DNA from: an uncultured Christensenella sp.
GTDB lineage: Bacteria; Bacillota; Clostridia; Christensenellales; UBA1750
Length of the DNA: 64,000 nucleotides
Reading direction: 5' to 3'
Assembly (NCBI GenBank): GCA_905193155.1
Contig: CAJJNQ010000003.1
Location: 31,148-95,147, forward strand
Shown here: positions 34,702-43,177 of the stretch, one piece after another
Layout of the letters: each line of letters starts with the position of its first letter
Numbering within the stretch: position 1 is the stretch's first letter
The notes under the pieces: generated by a model
Seen by the model: the letters and a program-made list of their open reading frames with translations, nothing else
The model's database searches: none
What the model was told of the DNA's origin: nothing
Position numbers and translations under genes: made by a program

Positions 34702-35673
34702 TCAGGCGCGGGTCTTCTGAACCGCTTCCATCAGGCCCTTGATATAGCCGACGGCGAACAGGTTGCCCTGCAAGCCGTAGCTGGCCTCCTGCGCAGTCTC
34801 GCCCACCATCGTCGGGACGTGGTCGGGGCGCGCGATGCCGTCAAAGCCGACGTCGTAATAGGCCCGCATGGCCGCGAACATATCAGTCTTTCCGTCGTCG
34901 TGGAAGGTCTCGTGGAAATTGGTGCGGTCGCCCGCCACATCGCGGAAGTGGACGAAGTAAATCTTCTTCATCGATCCGAAGTGGTGGATGATCTCCGGAA
35001 TGTTCTCACCCATGGTGGAGAAGCAGCCCTGGCAGAAAGTCATGCCGTTGGCAGGGCTGTCGTAGAGAGAGAACACGCGGTCGAACGCCGCCGCAGAGGT
35101 CAGGATGCGGCCGATGCCGCGTAGTTCGGGAACGGGCGGGTCATCAGGATGCAGCGCTAGGTTCACGCCGACCTCTTCACAGACCGGGATGACTTCCTTG
35201 AGGAATGCTTCCAGATTGGTCCAAAGTCTCTCGTGGCTGACCTTGCCGGCCCAGGTATCGGGCACACCCTTCATGTCCTCCTGGACGTAGCCGGTGCAGG
35301 TTGCGCCGCCGCGGGTGACGATGTCGGTGCGGGTGCGGAACCAGCCCAAAACGGGCATCCAGTTGTAGCAGATGGTGTTGATGTTGAGCTTGGCGCAGTT
35401 GCGGATCAGCTCCTTAAAGATTTCCAGCTGCTCATCCGCGCCGGGCAGGCCGAGCTTGACCTTGTCCAGATCGGTGGGGCCTTCGATGATGGAAAGCTCC
35501 AGGCCCTGGCTCAGGTACTTGTCCTTGAGAAGCTTCAGGCTCTCATAGGACTGCGCGGGCAGGGAAGGATCGAGCTGATGTGGACCGGAAATGACGTACT
35601 TCAGGCCCATCTCCTTTTCGAGATCCACTTTGGCCTGATCGTAACCATGGAAATAGGCAAGACCGAGTTTCAT
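34702..35673 (-). CDS. uxuA: Mannonate dehydratase (UxuA family)
   Basis: TIM-barrel enzyme converting D-mannonate to 2-keto-3-deoxygluconate in glucuronate breakdown. Diagnostic blocks are NLALHPDDPPVPELRGIGRI, MTFCQGCFSTMG, KKIYFVHFRDVAG and FHETFHDDGKTDM, carrying the metal-binding His/Cys/Asp residues. IARPDHVPTM follows near the C-terminus. I use the ATG at 35673, after AAGGAGG, giving 323 aa. That is somewhat shorter than the E. coli enzyme (about 390) but normal for Bacillota forms. It is downstream of a sugar ABC system in the same orientation, probably in one operon with an attenuating hairpin in between. Confidence 0.92.
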   Translation of the reverse strand: MKLGLAYFHGYDQAKVDLEKEMGLKYVISGPHQLDPSLPAQSYESLKLLKDKYLSQGLELSIIEGPTDLDKVKLGLPGADEQLEIFKELIRNCAKLNINTICYNWMPVLGWFRTRTDIVTRGGATCTGYVQEDMKGVPDTWAGKVSHERLWTNLEAFLKEVIPVCEEVGVNLALHPDDPPVPELRGIGRILTSAAAFDRVFSLYDSPANGMTFCQGCFSTMGENIPEIIHHFGSMKKIYFVHFRDVAGDRTNFHETFHDDGKTDMFAAMRAYYDVGFDGIARPDHVPTMVGETAQEASYGLQGNLFAVGYIKGLMEAVQKTRA

Positions 35674-35710
35674 CGGAATTTCCTCCTTCTTTTTTTCCAT
35701 CATAATGGAA

Positions 35711-35759
35711 AAGCCACAGTGCAGCCGCTCGGGCCACACTGCGGCACAGTGCTTTTTTC
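35711..35759 (-). terminator. Intergenic hairpin between binding protein and uxuA
   Basis: Imperfect stem of CACTGTGCCGC/GCGGCTGCACTGTG followed by GGCTTTT on the minus strand. It may attenuate expression between the highly expressed binding protein gene and uxuA. Confidence 0.45.
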
Positions 35760-35776
35760 TTTAAAGGCTTAAGGGA

Positions 35777-37150
35777 TTAGTTCAGGGTCGCAGCAACCTG
35801 CTGACCGATGGTGTCGAGGTACTGAGCAGCCTCGTCGATGCTCATCTCACCCAGCATCACAGACTCACTGGTTGCCTTGAACTCGGAGACCCAGCTGGAG
35901 TAAGCAGAAGGAACATCATTCCAGTAGGGCAGACCCTTGACCTGGTCGTTGTTGATGACCTTGTACATCTCCATACCATACTGCTGGCTCTTAGTCAGGT
36001 CGGGCTCGATCGCCTCGTAGACCGCATCGCTGACGGGCAGGCCGCGGACGGTGGACAGGATCTTACCAGCCTCAACGTCGGACAGGATCCACTCGATGAA
36101 GTCACAAGCCTCGTTGACATAAGCGGAGTTCGCGCCCACGCAATAGAACATGGTGGACTGGGCCCAGCCGCCGCCGACCTCGCCCTGCGGGAAGTTCACA
36201 ACGCCCAGCTCCTCATCGGGAACCATGTCGGCTAGGCCGGCAACGTTACCAACGTTGATCTGGCGAAGCAGAACCTTGCGGGAGGTGAAGGAGTCGTTCA
36301 AGGGATCAAGTTCAACGAAGGACAGGGACTCTTCCGCAGTGGGGATGGCATTGCCATCGCGCAGATCCGCGTAGAGGTTGTAGTATTCCTTGAACATGTC
36401 CTGAGTGAAGTTGAAGGTGTTGCCGTCCAAGATCTTGATGCCATACTTGGTCTGGATATAGTTCTGCATGGACTCGTAGGGGTTGCCGGCACGGCCGTCG
36501 ACCAGCGGGTACACACCGTCGGGCAGCTTGGTGGCAGCATCCTTAGCCCAGGCAATCATGTCGTCCCAGGTCCAGCCCTCCTTGGGCTCCTCGATGCCGT
36601 ACTTGGCCAGATCGCTCTTGATGTAGACGATACCGGTACCGTTTGCACCGACAGGAGCACCGTAGAGCTTACCGTCATGCTTGTAGTTTTCGATCAGGGA
36701 AGCATCCATCACGCCGGTCAGATCGAGGGTGTCGGTCAAATCAGCCAGCTGATTCTGCTCAATGTAGGTGTTGATGTAGGCAGCGTCCATCTGGAAGATA
36801 TCGGGCATGGAGTTGGATGCAGCCAGCACCGCCATCTTCTCCCAGTAGCCTTCCCAAGCGCTGTACTCGGTGACAATGTTGACGTTGTTCTGCTCGCAGT
36901 AGAGCTTAGTCGCCTTTTCTGTGGCCTCGTGACGGACGTCAGAGCCCCACCAGGTGAACTTCATGGAAACTTCGCTGTCCGCAGCGGGGGTCTCCGCCTC
37001 AGCGGACTCTTCGGGAGCGGCAGTCTCCTCGGCTGCGGGCGCATCCGTCGCCGCAGGAGCTTCGGAAGCAGCGGGAGTGCTGCTGCAGGCTGCCAGCGAC
37101 AGCATCATAGCCAGCGACAGCAGGACTGCGAGGATCTTCTGGATCTTCAT
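35777..37150 (-). CDS. Sugar ABC transporter substrate-binding lipoprotein
   Basis: A 457-aa family-1 (MalE/UgpB-like) solute-binding protein. The signal peptide ends in lipobox LAAC (Cys22). An Ala/Glu/Pro-rich linker of about 40 residues follows, then the binding domain (MKFTWWGSDVRHEATEKATK; MPDIFQMDAAYINTYIEQ; GWTWDDMIAWAKDAA). AAGGAGG precedes the ATG. It lies just downstream of two permease genes, completing an ABC importer whose ATPase (usually a shared MsmX type) is not present here. Likely substrates are uronate-containing oligosaccharides, given uxuA as the next gene. Confidence 0.93.
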   Translation of the reverse strand: MKIQKILAVLLSLAMMLSLAACSSTPAASEAPAATDAPAAEETAAPEESAEAETPAADSEVSMKFTWWGSDVRHEATEKATKLYCEQNNVNIVTEYSAWEGYWEKMAVLAASNSMPDIFQMDAAYINTYIEQNQLADLTDTLDLTGVMDASLIENYKHDGKLYGAPVGANGTGIVYIKSDLAKYGIEEPKEGWTWDDMIAWAKDAATKLPDGVYPLVDGRAGNPYESMQNYIQTKYGIKILDGNTFNFTQDMFKEYYNLYADLRDGNAIPTAEESLSFVELDPLNDSFTSRKVLLRQINVGNVAGLADMVPDEELGVVNFPQGEVGGGWAQSTMFYCVGANSAYVNEACDFIEWILSDVEAGKILSTVRGLPVSDAVYEAIEPDLTKSQQYGMEMYKVINNDQVKGLPYWNDVPSAYSSWVSEFKATSESVMLGEMSIDEAAQYLDTIGQQVAATLN

Positions 37151-37205
37151 TGTAGTTCCTCCTTGAGAATTCTATTGCAATTTTTAGAATTGCCGCAAAG
37201 TTAAG

Positions 37206-38063
37206 TTAGCCCTTCAGGCCCGTCGTGGCAACGCCCTCGACGAATTCCTTCTGGTTGACGAAGAACAGGATCAGCGACGGCACGATGGAAAGCAGCGCCA
37301 TAGCCAGCAGCTGTCCCCAACGGATTTCCGCCTGGTCGATGAACATGCGCAGACCCAAGCTGACCGTGTATTTGCTGGAGGTGCTCAGGTAAAGCATCTG
37401 AGAGTAGAAATCGTCCCAGCTCCAGATGAATGCGTAGATCGCAACCGTGACGAAGGAAGGCTTCATCAGCGGGAAGATGATGCGCCAGTAGATGCCCCAG
37501 GTGCCCGCGCCGTCAATGTTGGCAGCCTCGTCCAGCTCTTTGGGAATACCTCTGACGAACTGTACCAGCAGGAAGATGAAGAACGCACCGCCGCCCAGGC
37601 AGTAGCCCAACACCAGCGGGAAGTAGGTGTCGATCATCTTCAGCTTGTTGTACATGATGTACTGCGAGATAACGGTAACCTGGCTGGGCAGCATCAGGGT
37701 CATCAGCAGGATGGAGAACCAGATGCCCTTGCCCTTGAACTTCAGACGGCCGAAGCCATAGGCTACAAGGCCCGCGCTGAGCACCGCGCCCACGACGCAG
37801 ATGCCGGAGACCAGGATGGAGTTTGCAAAGAAGTTGCCAAAGGTGAGCTTCTCGGTCACGCGCCAGCCGTCAATGTAGTTGGAGAGCGTCCAAACCTTGG
37901 GCAGCAGGTCGCGGGAGCTCATTTCCGCCGTGGTCTTAAAGGAGGCGAAGAACCACCACAGGATGGGGTACACCATCACGAAAGACAACAGCAGCAGGAA
38001 GAAGTGATTGAGGAAGGTCCTCAGAATATGTTTTTTGCTTTTTTTCACTTTCACAACGCTCAT
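37206..38063 (-). CDS. Carbohydrate ABC transporter permease (MalG type)
   Basis: A 285-aa inner-membrane permease with six helices. The EAA loop that contacts the ATPase is visible as IPKELDEAANIDGAGTWGIYW. The C-terminus FVEGVATTGLKG is typical of MalG/AraQ-like subunits. It is preceded by AAGGAGG and lies 18 bases after the partner permease gene. With that partner and the binding protein downstream it forms a carbohydrate importer. Confidence 0.94.
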   Translation of the reverse strand: MSVVKVKKSKKHILRTFLNHFFLLLLSFVMVYPILWWFFASFKTTAEMSSRDLLPKVWTLSNYIDGWRVTEKLTFGNFFANSILVSGICVVGAVLSAGLVAYGFGRLKFKGKGIWFSILLMTLMLPSQVTVISQYIMYNKLKMIDTYFPLVLGYCLGGGAFFIFLLVQFVRGIPKELDEAANIDGAGTWGIYWRIIFPLMKPSFVTVAIYAFIWSWDDFYSQMLYLSTSSKYTVSLGLRMFIDQAEIRWGQLLAMALLSIVPSLILFFVNQKEFVEGVATTGLKG

Positions 38064-38081
38064 CTGTGTGACCCTCCTTCC

Positions 38082-39005
38082 TTAAGAATCGTAGTGAACC
38101 CAGAACTTCGACAGAATGAAGTTGAGGCCGGTGAACAGTGCAACAATCGCCAGCAGGATCCAGGCCAGCGCCGCCGCATAACCCATTTGATAGGAAGTGA
38201 ATGCCTTTTCGTAAAGCATCATCGCGTACAGATAAGTGGAGTGCGCAGGACCGCCGTTCGAGATCAGGAACGCGGAGTTGAACTGCTGGAACGCGCCGAT
38301 CATACCGTAGATCAGGTTAAAGAACACAACCGGAGAAAGCTGCGGCACGGTGATGTGGATGAAGCTGCGGATCGGGCCCGCGCCGTCCACCTTGGCCGAC
38401 TCGTAAAGGCTGGCGGGGATCTGCTTCAGGCCCGCCAGGAAGATGATCATACTGGAACCGAACTGCCATACGTTGAGCAGAACCAGGGTCGGCAGCGCCC
38501 AGGTAGTGCTGGCCAGCCACGGAATCGCTTCAAAGCCGAGCGCCTTGAGGATGGTGTTGACATAGCCTTCCAAGCCAAAGATGTTGCGCCATACAACGGC
38601 GATCGCGACGGAGCCGCCCAGCAGCGAAGGCAGGTAAACCATCGTGCGGTACAGGCTCATGCCGCGCACCGCCTTGTTGAGCATCATCGCGACAAACAGC
38701 GCAAAGACCAGCTTCAGAGGCACGGCGAGCACAACGAACTTAAAGGTCGTCAGCAGCGACTTTTTGAAGGTAAAGTCGATGGTGAAGATGTTCTTGAAGT
38801 TCTGGAGGCCAACCCAGTTGGGCTCCTTGAACAGCGAATAGTCGGTAAAGGACAGATAGATGGAATACACCATCGGCCACGCCTGCAGCAGCAGGAATCC
38901 GATCAGCCAGGGGGCAATGTAAAGGTATCCCTCCCAGTTGTTCTTGAAATTCTTCCTGCGCAGCATAGCCTTTCTCTCTTTTTCAGCCAGAGAAGACTGA
39001 CTCAT
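38082..39005 (-). CDS. Carbohydrate ABC transporter permease (MalF type)
   Basis: A 307-aa inner-membrane permease with six helices and a hydrophilic N-terminus (SQSSLAEKERKAMLRRKNF). The first helix starts YLYIAPWLIGFLLLQAWPM. The EAA loop is IPASLYESAKVDGAGPIRSF. It is first in the operon permease-permease-binding protein-uxuA, with GGGAGG before its ATG. Confidence 0.94.
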   Translation of the reverse strand: MSQSSLAEKERKAMLRRKNFKNNWEGYLYIAPWLIGFLLLQAWPMVYSIYLSFTDYSLFKEPNWVGLQNFKNIFTIDFTFKKSLLTTFKFVVLAVPLKLVFALFVAMMLNKAVRGMSLYRTMVYLPSLLGGSVAIAVVWRNIFGLEGYVNTILKALGFEAIPWLASTTWALPTLVLLNVWQFGSSMIIFLAGLKQIPASLYESAKVDGAGPIRSFIHITVPQLSPVVFFNLIYGMIGAFQQFNSAFLISNGGPAHSTYLYAMMLYEKAFTSYQMGYAAALAWILLAIVALFTGLNFILSKFWVHYDS

Positions 39006-39149
39006 GTTGCCGCACCTCCCGTGTTACTCTCCGCAGACCCCTCCCGCGGACGCTTTTCATGAACTAAATATAAACGATTTGTGTCCAACCTGCCATGTCT
39101 CCATCTATACCAAATGTGGACAAATCTACACTCCCCCATGAAATGTGTA

Positions 39150-39192
39150 CAAAACCCCGCCGGAGATGTTGTCCATCTCCGACGGGGTTTTG
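39150..39192. terminator. Near-perfect bidirectional hairpin terminator
   Basis: AAAACCCCG(C/T)CGGAGATG TTGT and its complement ending GGGGTTTT. The stem is GC-rich with A- and T-runs on both strands. It isolates the sugar operon promoter from minus-strand read-through of the TIR operon. Confidence 0.75.
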
Positions 39193-39450
39193 GGGAGTTC
39201 AGCCAAGCTGGCGTAGCCTATCTGTGTAGTATTATGTATCGTTGCTCGTATACAGAATCAGTTTGTCGTTTTCATTGGCTTTTGCACTTACCTTGGAGAC
39301 AACCTGCTCTGTTGCCTTACTATTCTATAAGAATACGCACAATATAGTAACACGCACATCCAGCCAACCTAATTAAAAGGATAATATTCACATTGATCAA
39401 GTCCAATGCATACACCTACGAAAAAGTAAATGGTAATCATAGCCAATGCA

Positions 39451-39487
39451 AAGCCACACGGTCTGTGTTTACAGGCCGTGTGGCTTC
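39451..39487 (-). terminator. Hairpin at 3' end of TIR operon
   Basis: AGCCACACGG..CCGTGTGGCT perfect 10-bp stem, six bases after the last gene's stop. The T-run on the minus strand is short (CTTT). Confidence 0.6.
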
Positions 39488-39492
39488 TAGTG

Positions 39493-40203
39493 TTAAGACA
39501 AATTTGCTTTTAATAACTCAAAAAGAGCTTTTCCAATGCGATTGTCTGAGGATAGAATTGTAAATACATTTGCCACGATATCTACCAGGTTAATGTTCCC
39601 ATCAATAAGCGTCTTCCAAATATTTGGGCTATCAAACGCAGCATTTTCTTTATCGCTTTCTTGTAAGTGTTTTTTTAGATTCCGAATAATTTTTTTGCGT
39701 GATTCCTCTGGCTCGAGCGAGACAACCAGTTCAATGAAATACTCTGCGCGTATCTGTAAGATTTTGCTGTTCAACTGCTTCTCGACATAGGAGCCTCGGC
39801 TTTCGACAAAGTTCTGTATCTCAATAAAGAGGTTCGGGTCAGGAATATTCAAAGCGATTTTTTTCGTTTTGGGGTCATATCTTGCATTTTTTATGAGCTT
39901 TGCAAAAGCAACTTCCCATTCATAATCCACAGGATATACCAACTGCTTTTTTATCTTAAGATTTCTCACGCGCTGCTGCGTAATGCCTAAATCTTGGCTG
40001 ATTTTATAGTCTGAGCATTCGTTATAGTTGATACTCCCGTCGTCAGCCTTATGAGCTTTTATCATTTGGCACAGATAAAAGTCGAACATCATTAACTCAA
40101 TGTCTGCCTTAGACATTTGCCCAAAGTTTGCATTATAAAAACGGGCGGCTAATTTATCAAAACATTGAGCCTTATCTGATTCTGAGAAATTTACATATTT
40201 CAT
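39493..40203 (-). CDS. HTH-like protein B of TIR/SPFH operon
   Basis: A 236-aa soluble protein, paralogous to the 242-aa protein two genes upstream. Shared blocks are FDKLAARFYNANFG, a helix-turn-helix-like YKISQDLGITQQRVRNLKIKKQLVYP, and IPDPNLFIEIQNFVESRGSYVEKQL. I know no named family. The HTH-like segment (about residues 65-92) suggests DNA binding. The C-terminal third is helical (NIWKTLIDGNINLVDIVANVF). AAAGGAG is correctly spaced for the ATG at 40203; the frame also has one two codons upstream. It is last in the operon, 16 bases after the TIR gene. A role as regulator or as target-recognising subunit are both possible. Confidence 0.78.
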   Translation of the reverse strand: MKYVNFSESDKAQCFDKLAARFYNANFGQMSKADIELMMFDFYLCQMIKAHKADDGSINYNECSDYKISQDLGITQQRVRNLKIKKQLVYPVDYEWEVAFAKLIKNARYDPKTKKIALNIPDPNLFIEIQNFVESRGSYVEKQLNSKILQIRAEYFIELVVSLEPEESRKKIIRNLKKHLQESDKENAAFDSPNIWKTLIDGNINLVDIVANVFTILSSDNRIGKALFELLKANLS

Positions 40204-40219
40204 ATACATTTCTCCTTTG

Positions 40220-42436
40220 TCAATCTATACTGATCCACATGGCAGGGCGGACACCATATTCAAGATTCACCGAATATCCTTCGTAATTAATAGCACCATC
40301 GACATAAACAAGTGATGCGTTATATATGCTGCTTCTTACATCTACTCTATAAACCTGAGGAGTATATCCAGAGGTACGCAACCACCAAGGTTTAAGATAA
40401 TGCTTGCCCTTATTATTAACCGCTATTTTTCTTTCTTCTTCCGAAGGGAAATATTTTTCAACTTCCACTGCGCTGAGAAGGAACACTTTATCCGTAGTTG
40501 CATTACCGGAATCCACATCAAGTTTCGGATTTTTATCGGCAGAAACATTGGTGATTTGGAGCTTGCTTTGCTCCTCAGAATTGAATGCATCGTTTATAAA
40601 ATCTTCGTTCAGCCATTTGCGAAGCGAACTTTTTTCCCAAGTGGTATATGTCCTACCTTCGTCAAATTCTTTATCAGCCAAAGCGTACTTACTAATAAGA
40701 AGTACTTTGTCATCCTTCTTATCCAAAACCAGCCACACAATATCTTCCTTGCCGTTGGAAGTGTCGTTATCCTGTTCGTATTTACCGAAGAATATCGTAT
40801 CCCCCGGAATAACTTTTGTTCGTAAAAGTTGTTTGACGCGCTGGAGCTTTTCGGCACTGTCTTTGTATTCAATGCCATTCAGAAGCACATACGCTGTCTG
40901 ATAATCTTCGGAATCTATCAGCTTGATAGCTCTATCATACTTGTTAGACTGAATAGCTTTGTTTTCTCCCAATTCCTCCAGAATTGCATACCCAGCTTCA
41001 TAGTCGCCGGATTCAATCATATCCAACGCATTATTGTACTTTTGCTTGCGAATATTAACTGTATTCAACACAATGACAAACACAATGCAAACACAGACGA
41101 TCGGCGCAGAAATGACAGCAATTTTTTTAATTTTCTTTGCTCTTTTTTCGACGGCAATTCTGTGTAGTTCCGCTTGCCGCTCCGCCTCCAAGCGGGCCGT
41201 TTCATTGCGGTCGTTAATATGGGAGATGTAGTCGCCGAGTGCTGACTGTAATTTTTTATCTCCAAAACGCAGGATTTTCAGATAATTCCCGTTATCTTCA
41301 AAAGACTGCTCGCAATCGGAAAGCAGCGCCTGTTTCCTGACCTGCAATTCCGCCATCAACTTACCTAAGTATGCCTGCGCATTCTCGGGATCCTGATCTA
41401 GCACTTTTTCGCAGTAATCATCTGCTTCTTTCCAGTTGCCATCCTCCAAGAACATGAAAACCCGCCTTAAAAGCGGCTCCACAGCTGTATTTCCACTGTT
41501 TACCGCGGCTGGATCCTTTACTGTGTTTGGGAGAGTATCGGTAGAGATGATCTTTTTTATGCCCCGGATTAAATCCTGCATAAAGCCCAACTTGCTCATA
41601 TCCTGGGCCTGCAGGTGGGAAAATTCCTCCGGCAGATCGTAGGGATCCATATCCTTATAGGCGGGAATCAGCATCTTCTTACCGCCGCTGTTTTTCACCA
41701 ACGCCAGGTAGCGGCTCCACTCGTTTTTCACCCACACGGCGTTAAAATGCTCTGGCTTTGTACCCAATACCACCATGACTTTGGCACTATTCAGAGCAGC
41801 AAATATGTAGGGTTCATAGGCGGTGCCCAGCTTATCCTCCAATGTAATGCGAGCAAAGAACACTTTAAAGCCCTCTTGGGTCAGCTGGTGATACAAGTCG
41901 TTGGCCAGCACGCTATCCTGGGTGCGGCGTCCATTAGCATCCGTCTCCTTGTAGCAGATGAACACATCAAAAGGCTGTTCCTTCTGGGAAATGGTCAAAA
42001 TTCCCTTTTGAATCTCATTAATAGCCTCGGCTTCAGAAGCATAAACCTCTTTCTGTGCTGCATCGGCATAGTGCAAGGCAGACTTATAGTTGTCATCGTC
42101 AAAGACTGAGGTAAACTGTGCTCGGTTCACCGTAGGCATACGCCTATGTGTGGACGGATCCTCTACATATTCAATACCGTAGCGGCAAAGAACGAGCGAC
42201 CAGTAGGCTTCCGCATCGGTGTTGTCTTCAGCCAGAATCTGTTCGTAGATGCCCATAGCCTTATCATATTCATTGTTGCGACGAAAATGATTAGCGCGAT
42301 CATAGAGATTAGCGCGTCGATCATCGTCAAGCTTAGGCAAAGTTTGTTTAGTGCCACAGCTATCGCACACAGCCACGGTGTCACCGGGGGTAAATTCCAG
42401 CGTTCCGCCGCACATTTTGCATTTGAAGATTGTCAT
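40220..42436 (-). CDS. Zinc-ribbon / TIR / transmembrane / DUF6273 protein
   Basis: Multidomain protein of 738 aa. Residues 1-35 form a zinc ribbon (C6-x2-C9 and C24-x2-C27 in KCKMCGG and VCDSCGTK). 45-100 is TPR-like (YDKAMGIYEQILAEDNTDAEAYW). 155-295 is a TIR domain: FDVFICYKETDANG opens it, then VLANDLYHQLTQEGFKVFFA, with a glutamate in AYEPYIFAALNSAKVMVVLG (E208) where NADase TIRs keep their catalytic Glu. 320-410 and 470-540 are further helical repeats around one membrane helix (438-460). 547-738 is a DUF6273 domain with KSSLRKWLNEDFINDAF and WWLRTSGYTP. The ATG overlaps the previous stop by 4 nt. Catalytic NADase function is inferred only. Confidence 0.9.
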   Translation of the reverse strand: MTIFKCKMCGGTLEFTPGDTVAVCDSCGTKQTLPKLDDDRRANLYDRANHFRRNNEYDKAMGIYEQILAEDNTDAEAYWSLVLCRYGIEYVEDPSTHRRMPTVNRAQFTSVFDDDNYKSALHYADAAQKEVYASEAEAINEIQKGILTISQKEQPFDVFICYKETDANGRRTQDSVLANDLYHQLTQEGFKVFFARITLEDKLGTAYEPYIFAALNSAKVMVVLGTKPEHFNAVWVKNEWSRYLALVKNSGGKKMLIPAYKDMDPYDLPEEFSHLQAQDMSKLGFMQDLIRGIKKIISTDTLPNTVKDPAAVNSGNTAVEPLLRRVFMFLEDGNWKEADDYCEKVLDQDPENAQAYLGKLMAELQVRKQALLSDCEQSFEDNGNYLKILRFGDKKLQSALGDYISHINDRNETARLEAERQAELHRIAVEKRAKKIKKIAVISAPIVCVCIVFVIVLNTVNIRKQKYNNALDMIESGDYEAGYAILEELGENKAIQSNKYDRAIKLIDSEDYQTAYVLLNGIEYKDSAEKLQRVKQLLRTKVIPGDTIFFGKYEQDNDTSNGKEDIVWLVLDKKDDKVLLISKYALADKEFDEGRTYTTWEKSSLRKWLNEDFINDAFNSEEQSKLQITNVSADKNPKLDVDSGNATTDKVFLLSAVEVEKYFPSEEERKIAVNNKGKHYLKPWWLRTSGYTPQVYRVDVRSSIYNASLVYVDGAINYEGYSVNLEYGVRPAMWISID

Positions 42437-43161
42437 CGCTTACTCTCCTTTTTTATAGCTTCATACAAATTGTTGGCAATAACCTTTACAAATCCTCCCC
42501 AAACAGGGATGCACTCTCCAATGAGGTCAATAATTAACTTAGGCATTTGATTAAGCAATGCTTTACCAATGGGTTCTTCCTCCATAATCTTCACATCTTT
42601 ACCATATTCTTGCATCTTTGTATTTATTTTCTTTATAAGATCAGTACGTGAAGCATTTCCATCGATTGCAAGAATCAAATCTAAAAAATATGGCAAGTTC
42701 ACTTGAAGCAGGCTGGGTGTCAATTGAATCTCTACAAACCCTCCTACTTCTTCAATAGCATTTTTTATTTCAAAAAAAAGATTTTTATCTGGAATATAGA
42801 GTTTGATCTTGCCATCTTCAAATATTGCTTTTTTTGATAACAGTTCAAATGATTTCTTCCATTCAAACCCTATATAAGGATACAACAATTCTTTTCTTAT
42901 TTTCAAACTACTAACTCGTGATTGGGTAATACACAATGCTTTTGACAGTGTGTAATCGCTATAGGCATTAAAGTTTTCCGGACCCTTCTCATCTAAAATA
43001 CGCTCGAGATAAATTGAAAACATAAGCGTTTCAATATTCATTTTTGTTGTTGAACCAAAGTTGCAATTATAAAATAGTTCAGCAATCTTATCAAATGCCT
43101 CAGCCTTTACCGATTCTGTTGGAAACAAGTGCTTGTATGTTTCTTCTGCCCTATCTATCAT
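42433..43161 (-). CDS. HTH-like protein A of TIR/SPFH operon
   Basis: A 242-aa protein related to the product of the last gene of the same operon. Equivalent blocks are FDKIAELFYNCNFG, the HTH-like YTLSKALCITQSRVSSLKIRKELLYP (about residues 68-94) and IPDKNLFFEIKNAIEEVGGFVEIQL. The C-terminus (about 195-242) has a more hydrophobic stretch (IIDLIGECIPVWGGFVKVIANNLYEAI) that could bind membrane or protein. GGAGG precedes the ATG, and its stop overlaps the TIR gene start. Base composition is more AT-rich than in the flanking metabolic genes, as for the whole operon, which suggests acquisition. Function unknown. Confidence 0.78.
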   Translation of the reverse strand: MIDRAEETYKHLFPTESVKAEAFDKIAELFYNCNFGSTTKMNIETLMFSIYLERILDEKGPENFNAYSDYTLSKALCITQSRVSSLKIRKELLYPYIGFEWKKSFELLSKKAIFEDGKIKLYIPDKNLFFEIKNAIEEVGGFVEIQLTPSLLQVNLPYFLDLILAIDGNASRTDLIKKINTKMQEYGKDVKIMEEEPIGKALLNQMPKLIIDLIGECIPVWGGFVKVIANNLYEAIKKESKR

Positions 43162-43177
43162 AGTCTAACATCCTCCA

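Larger units (their letters stand above)
39006..39492. other. Intergenic region between sugar operon and TIR operon
   Basis: 487 bases without a supported gene. It is less GC-rich than the sugar operon. It holds the sugar-operon promoter region (39006-39140, no clear -35/-10 chosen) and two hairpins (39150-39192 and 39451-39487). The stretch 39195-39450 shows nothing I can name. Confidence 0.6.
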
